DNA of 64,000 nucleotides, taken from Ch67 sp041395845. GTDB taxonomy: Bacteria > Pseudomonadota > Gammaproteobacteria > Pseudomonadales > Ketobacteraceae. Position 1 is the first letter of the stretch, and each line of letters starts with the position of its first letter. The position numbers and the translations under genes are program-made. Below are positions 61,871 to 64,000 of this stretch, piece after piece. The DNA is taken from the NCBI GenBank assembly GCA_041395845.1, contig JAWKZS010000010.1, forward strand, positions 1 to 64,000. Reading direction: 5' to 3'. The notes under the pieces were generated by a model, which was given only the letters and a program-made list of their open reading frames with translations, was not told the origin of the DNA and searched no databases.

Positions 61871-62488
61871 ATGAACAACCCACAGCACCACCGTCATCTG
61901 CTGATCCTGTCCGTACTGTGGCTGCTGGGGTTGGTCATCACCGGTTACGAACCGTTTGATCGTGGCACCTGGGTGCTGGAGGTGTTTCCGGCGGTGCTGG
62001 CCTGGCCCATCCTGTGGTTTACCCGTCAGCGCTTTCCGCTCACCACTCTGCTGTATTACGCTATCTGTCTGCACGGCCTGGTGCTGATGCTGGGTGGCAT
62101 GTACACCTATGCGCGGGTACCGCTGGGCTTCGAACTGCAGGCGTGGTTTGGCTTCGAACGCAATCCGTATGACCGCATCGGTCATTTCTTCCAGGGCTTT
62201 GTCCCGGCGCTGGTGGCGCGCGAAATCCTGTTGCGCGGCCAGTTCGTCCGTACCCGCGGCATGCTGAACTTTGTCATTGTCAGCATGGTGATGTTCGTCA
62301 GTTCGTTCTATGAATTGATCGAGTGGTGGGCGGCGCTGCTGCTCGGAGGCGGGGCGGTTGATTTCCTGGGCACCCAGGGTGATCCGTGGGATACCCAGTC
62401 CGACATGTTCTTTGCACTGGTGGGCGCTGTCTGCTGCCTGCTGCTGATGGCGCGCTGGCATGACCGGCAATTGAAAGCCATTTCCTGA
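61871..62488 (+). CDS. DUF2238/YjdF-family membrane protein
   Basis: A 205-residue protein with five to six membrane segments. The family block FERNPYDRIGHFFQGFVPALVAREILLR near residues 96-123 and the acidic FYELIEWWAAL and QGDPWDTQSDM segments are diagnostic of DUF2238. The function is unknown in the family. It is probably co-transcribed with the diiron MBL gene. A perfect palindrome follows 60 bases after its stop. Confidence 0.9.
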   Translation: MNNPQHHRHLLILSVLWLLGLVITGYEPFDRGTWVLEVFPAVLAWPILWFTRQRFPLTTLLYYAICLHGLVLMLGGMYTYARVPLGFELQAWFGFERNPYDRIGHFFQGFVPALVAREILLRGQFVRTRGMLNFVIVSMVMFVSSFYELIEWWAALLLGGGAVDFLGTQGDPWDTQSDMFFALVGAVCCLLLMARWHDRQLKAIS

Positions 62489-62547
62489 TTCAGATTTTTT
62501 CCGTCGTGTTTGAACCGTTTGAGCCGCCCCTGCGACCAAGGTGAAAA

Positions 62548-62562
62548 GCATCATTGTGATGC
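62548..62562. promoter_or_regulatory. Perfect 15-bp palindrome, candidate operator
   Basis: GCATCA-TTG-TGATGC lies between the YjdF-family gene and the large exported protein. The perfect dyad with 6-base arms suggests a dimeric regulator site. No regulator is adjacent. Confidence 0.35.
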
Positions 62563-62745
62563 AATCTGTCACCGGAGGTTTCCATGGTCAGCCCCCACCG
62601 GCGCCCGTTAGCAGTTTGTCAGCTTGAGTGGTTCTGGCCTCGCATTGGCGGCGGCCACTGGGGTAAGCTTGCGAACCATCGCACTGTATTGTTTTCAGCC
62701 GGTCCTTGCTGGGCCGGATACTGCACGCCTAGGGAGGGTAGGGGA

Positions 62746-64000
62746 ATGACGCACGCAGCTGTCGGCCGGCAATCGGGTCGATCTGAACAGAGGAAATCGC
62801 GACGCTGGCTAATGCCGCTGGTCTGGCTGGGTGCATTGGCGGCAGGCAATGTCGGTTGGGCGACGCCGCTGTCGCTGGCCCCGGGGCAACAGGCCGTGAG
62901 CATCCCGCTGGCGCTGGATCCGGCCCGCATGCCGGAAAGTCTGGCTGTCGAACTGGATGGCTATGATGTGTCGTCATTCGTTACCGCCACTGCGGCGAGC
63001 CTGGAGCTGGCCCTGCAGGTGCCGCTTACCGGTGGCGCCCATGAGCTGGTGGTGCTGGCGGTATATCCCGACGGCGCAATCGAAACCCTGGCGGTGCATT
63101 CCCTGCAGGTGGCTGCCAATCGTCTGCTGGCAGCGGATAACTGGAAGGCCAACGTAACCCTCGATACATCGTATCTTGCGGTAAAAAAGGACAAGGATGA
63201 CTTTCCGGATACGGAACACTGGGCATCGAATGCGGGTGCCGTCGTGCAGGGCGCTTATGCCGAGGACGACTGGCAGTTCGAAACGCGGATCGATGCGCTG
63301 TATAACAGCCGCGCCGAGAATAATGGTTCCGGCAATCACTGGGATTTGCCGAACTATCGCGTTGCGGTGGCACGGCGGTTTGAATCGGGCACCGCGACGT
63401 TGCAGGCCGGGGATGTGGTGGTGGGTGGTGAAAGTCTTGCCTTCAGCAGCTTTCGCCGGCGGGGCGTGGCGCTCAGTCACGCGTCCTTGCAGGGCATGAT
63501 TCAGGCAGAGGCGTTTGCCCTGCAGTCAGAGCCTACCACCAGTGCCCGTCAGAACGTGCTGTTCCCGTCCCAGAGCGAAGACAAGGTGGCCGGTACGCAT
63601 GCCATCCTGCGGCCATTATCGGGTGAATACCAGCCGGCCTTGCAGGTGACGGCATCGTACCTGACCGGTTCCACCACCTATCCCGGCAATGGTTTCTACG
63701 TGCCTGAGCCAACTGAATTCGGCGGCAGTGTGCTGTCCGGTGGCCTGCTGAGCGAGTGGCTGTCCGGCAGCCTGGCGTTCCAGGCAGAATTCGCGTCGTC
63801 GGATTTCGATTTTGATGGTGTTGATCAGGGGGAAGGCGAGGTTTCGGATGATGCTTCGCAATTCCAGATTCGCCTGGCGTCCGGGGTGGAACTGCCGTCG
63901 GGGCCGCTGGACCAGTGGTCGCTGCGGTTGCTGCAATCCACGGTTGGACGCTTCTTCTACAGTCTGGGCAATCGTACCTTGCCTGGTGATCTGGATACGC
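62746..64000 (+). CDS. Large exported protein of unknown function, 3' end outside window
   Basis: The frame is open to the end of the window (about 418 residues visible). The N-terminus has a basic stretch (EQRKSRRW) and a hydrophobic core ending near residue 40 (NVGWA), a Sec signal. The mature part is rich in beta-strand patterns with alternating residues (YRVAVARRFESGTATLQAGDVVVGG), typical of outer-membrane or surface proteins, but I do not recognise a family. The ATG at 62746 has GGGAGGG upstream. An in-frame ATG at 62584 with GGAGG upstream is also possible and would add 54 residues lacking signal-peptide character. Confidence 0.6.
   Translation, partial: MTHAAVGRQSGRSEQRKSRRWLMPLVWLGALAAGNVGWATPLSLAPGQQAVSIPLALDPARMPESLAVELDGYDVSSFVTATAASLELALQVPLTGGAHELVVLAVYPDGAIETLAVHSLQVAANRLLAADNWKANVTLDTSYLAVKKDKDDFPDTEHWASNAGAVVQGAYAEDDWQFETRIDALYNSRAENNGSGNHWDLPNYRVAVARRFESGTATLQAGDVVVGGESLAFSSFRRRGVALSHASLQGMIQAEAFALQSEPTTSARQNVLFPSQSEDKVAGTHAILRPLSGEYQPALQVTASYLTGSTTYPGNGFYVPEPTEFGGSVLSGGLLSEWLSGSLAFQAEFASSDFDFDGVDQGEGEVSDDASQFQIRLASGVELPSGPLDQWSLRLLQSTVGRFFYSLGNRTLPGDLDT

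Noticed and set aside
62584..62745. Class I cyclic-di-GMP riboswitch in the leader of the last gene
   Set aside because: The GEMM core motifs are absent, and the stretch is simply an open frame with moderate hairpins.

Overview
The window is typical chromosomal DNA of a GC-rich, Gram-negative gammaproteobacterium. The evidence is many lipoproteins with lipoboxes, OmpA-type domains, an autotransporter barrel, an LpxH-like hydrolase, PBP1b, HemL/ThiE/ThiD and a PhoB-type box. Gene content and style recall marine Oceanospirillales/Pseudomonadales (Alcanivorax-like), but this is a low-confidence guess. I saw no rRNA, tRNA, CRISPR array, transposase or prophage. Genes are densely packed on both strands, and most lines of apparent antisense coding are shadows.

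Layout. 1-3.25 kb: a nitrate ABC transporter (nrtC partial, nrtB, nrtA, minus strand) behind a sigma54-like promoter. 3.5-4.7 kb: an LCMT-type methyltransferase and a Rieske ferredoxin. 4.8-6.9 kb: a Fur box and promoter, a short transcript ending in a perfect terminator (candidate iron-responsive sRNA), then heme importer genes hmuUV. 6.9-8.4 kb: an AT-richer islet (small unknown protein and a beta-propeller). 8.5-20.3 kb: acyltransferase, CNB protein, adenosine kinase-like gene, mrcB, TPR lipoprotein, CBS protein, DEAD-box helicase, and hemL-thiE-thiD. 20.5-31.2 kb: thioesterase, GNAT, patatin, SCP2-like protein, alpha/beta hydrolase, a frameshifted tandem-repeat lipoprotein, DUF4282, MATE pump, FliL-like protein, CbiM-like protein and small unknown proteins.

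31.3-39.5 kb is the most unusual part. It holds a transmembrane Ser/Thr kinase, a membrane partner with a similar periplasmic domain, a caspase-like Sel1 lipoprotein, an esterase-like lipoprotein, TagF, a PP2C phosphatase, a small membrane protein and a macro-domain protein. This looks like the threonine-phosphorylation switch of type VI secretion without any secretion genes in view. A second set at 47.9-52.5 kb (VWA, MoxR ATPase, trypsin-like protease, FHA membrane protein) could supply the phosphothreonine reader and a chaperone.

Other regions: 39.6-47.8 kb carries a PstS-OmpA fusion behind four 11-bp PhoB repeats, a chemoreceptor, a DUF1289 protein, an LpxH-like hydrolase and a PAP2 phosphatase. 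52.5-64 kb carries an OmpA lipoprotein, a short acyl-CoA dehydrogenase relative, PlsC, a lipoprotein Nudix hydrolase, a GT1-like glycosyltransferase, an autotransporter, a Tat-exported flavin amine oxidase, a diiron MBL protein, a YjdF-family protein and the start of a large exported protein cut by the window end. Function calls rest on motif reading and memory of families, and no search was run.
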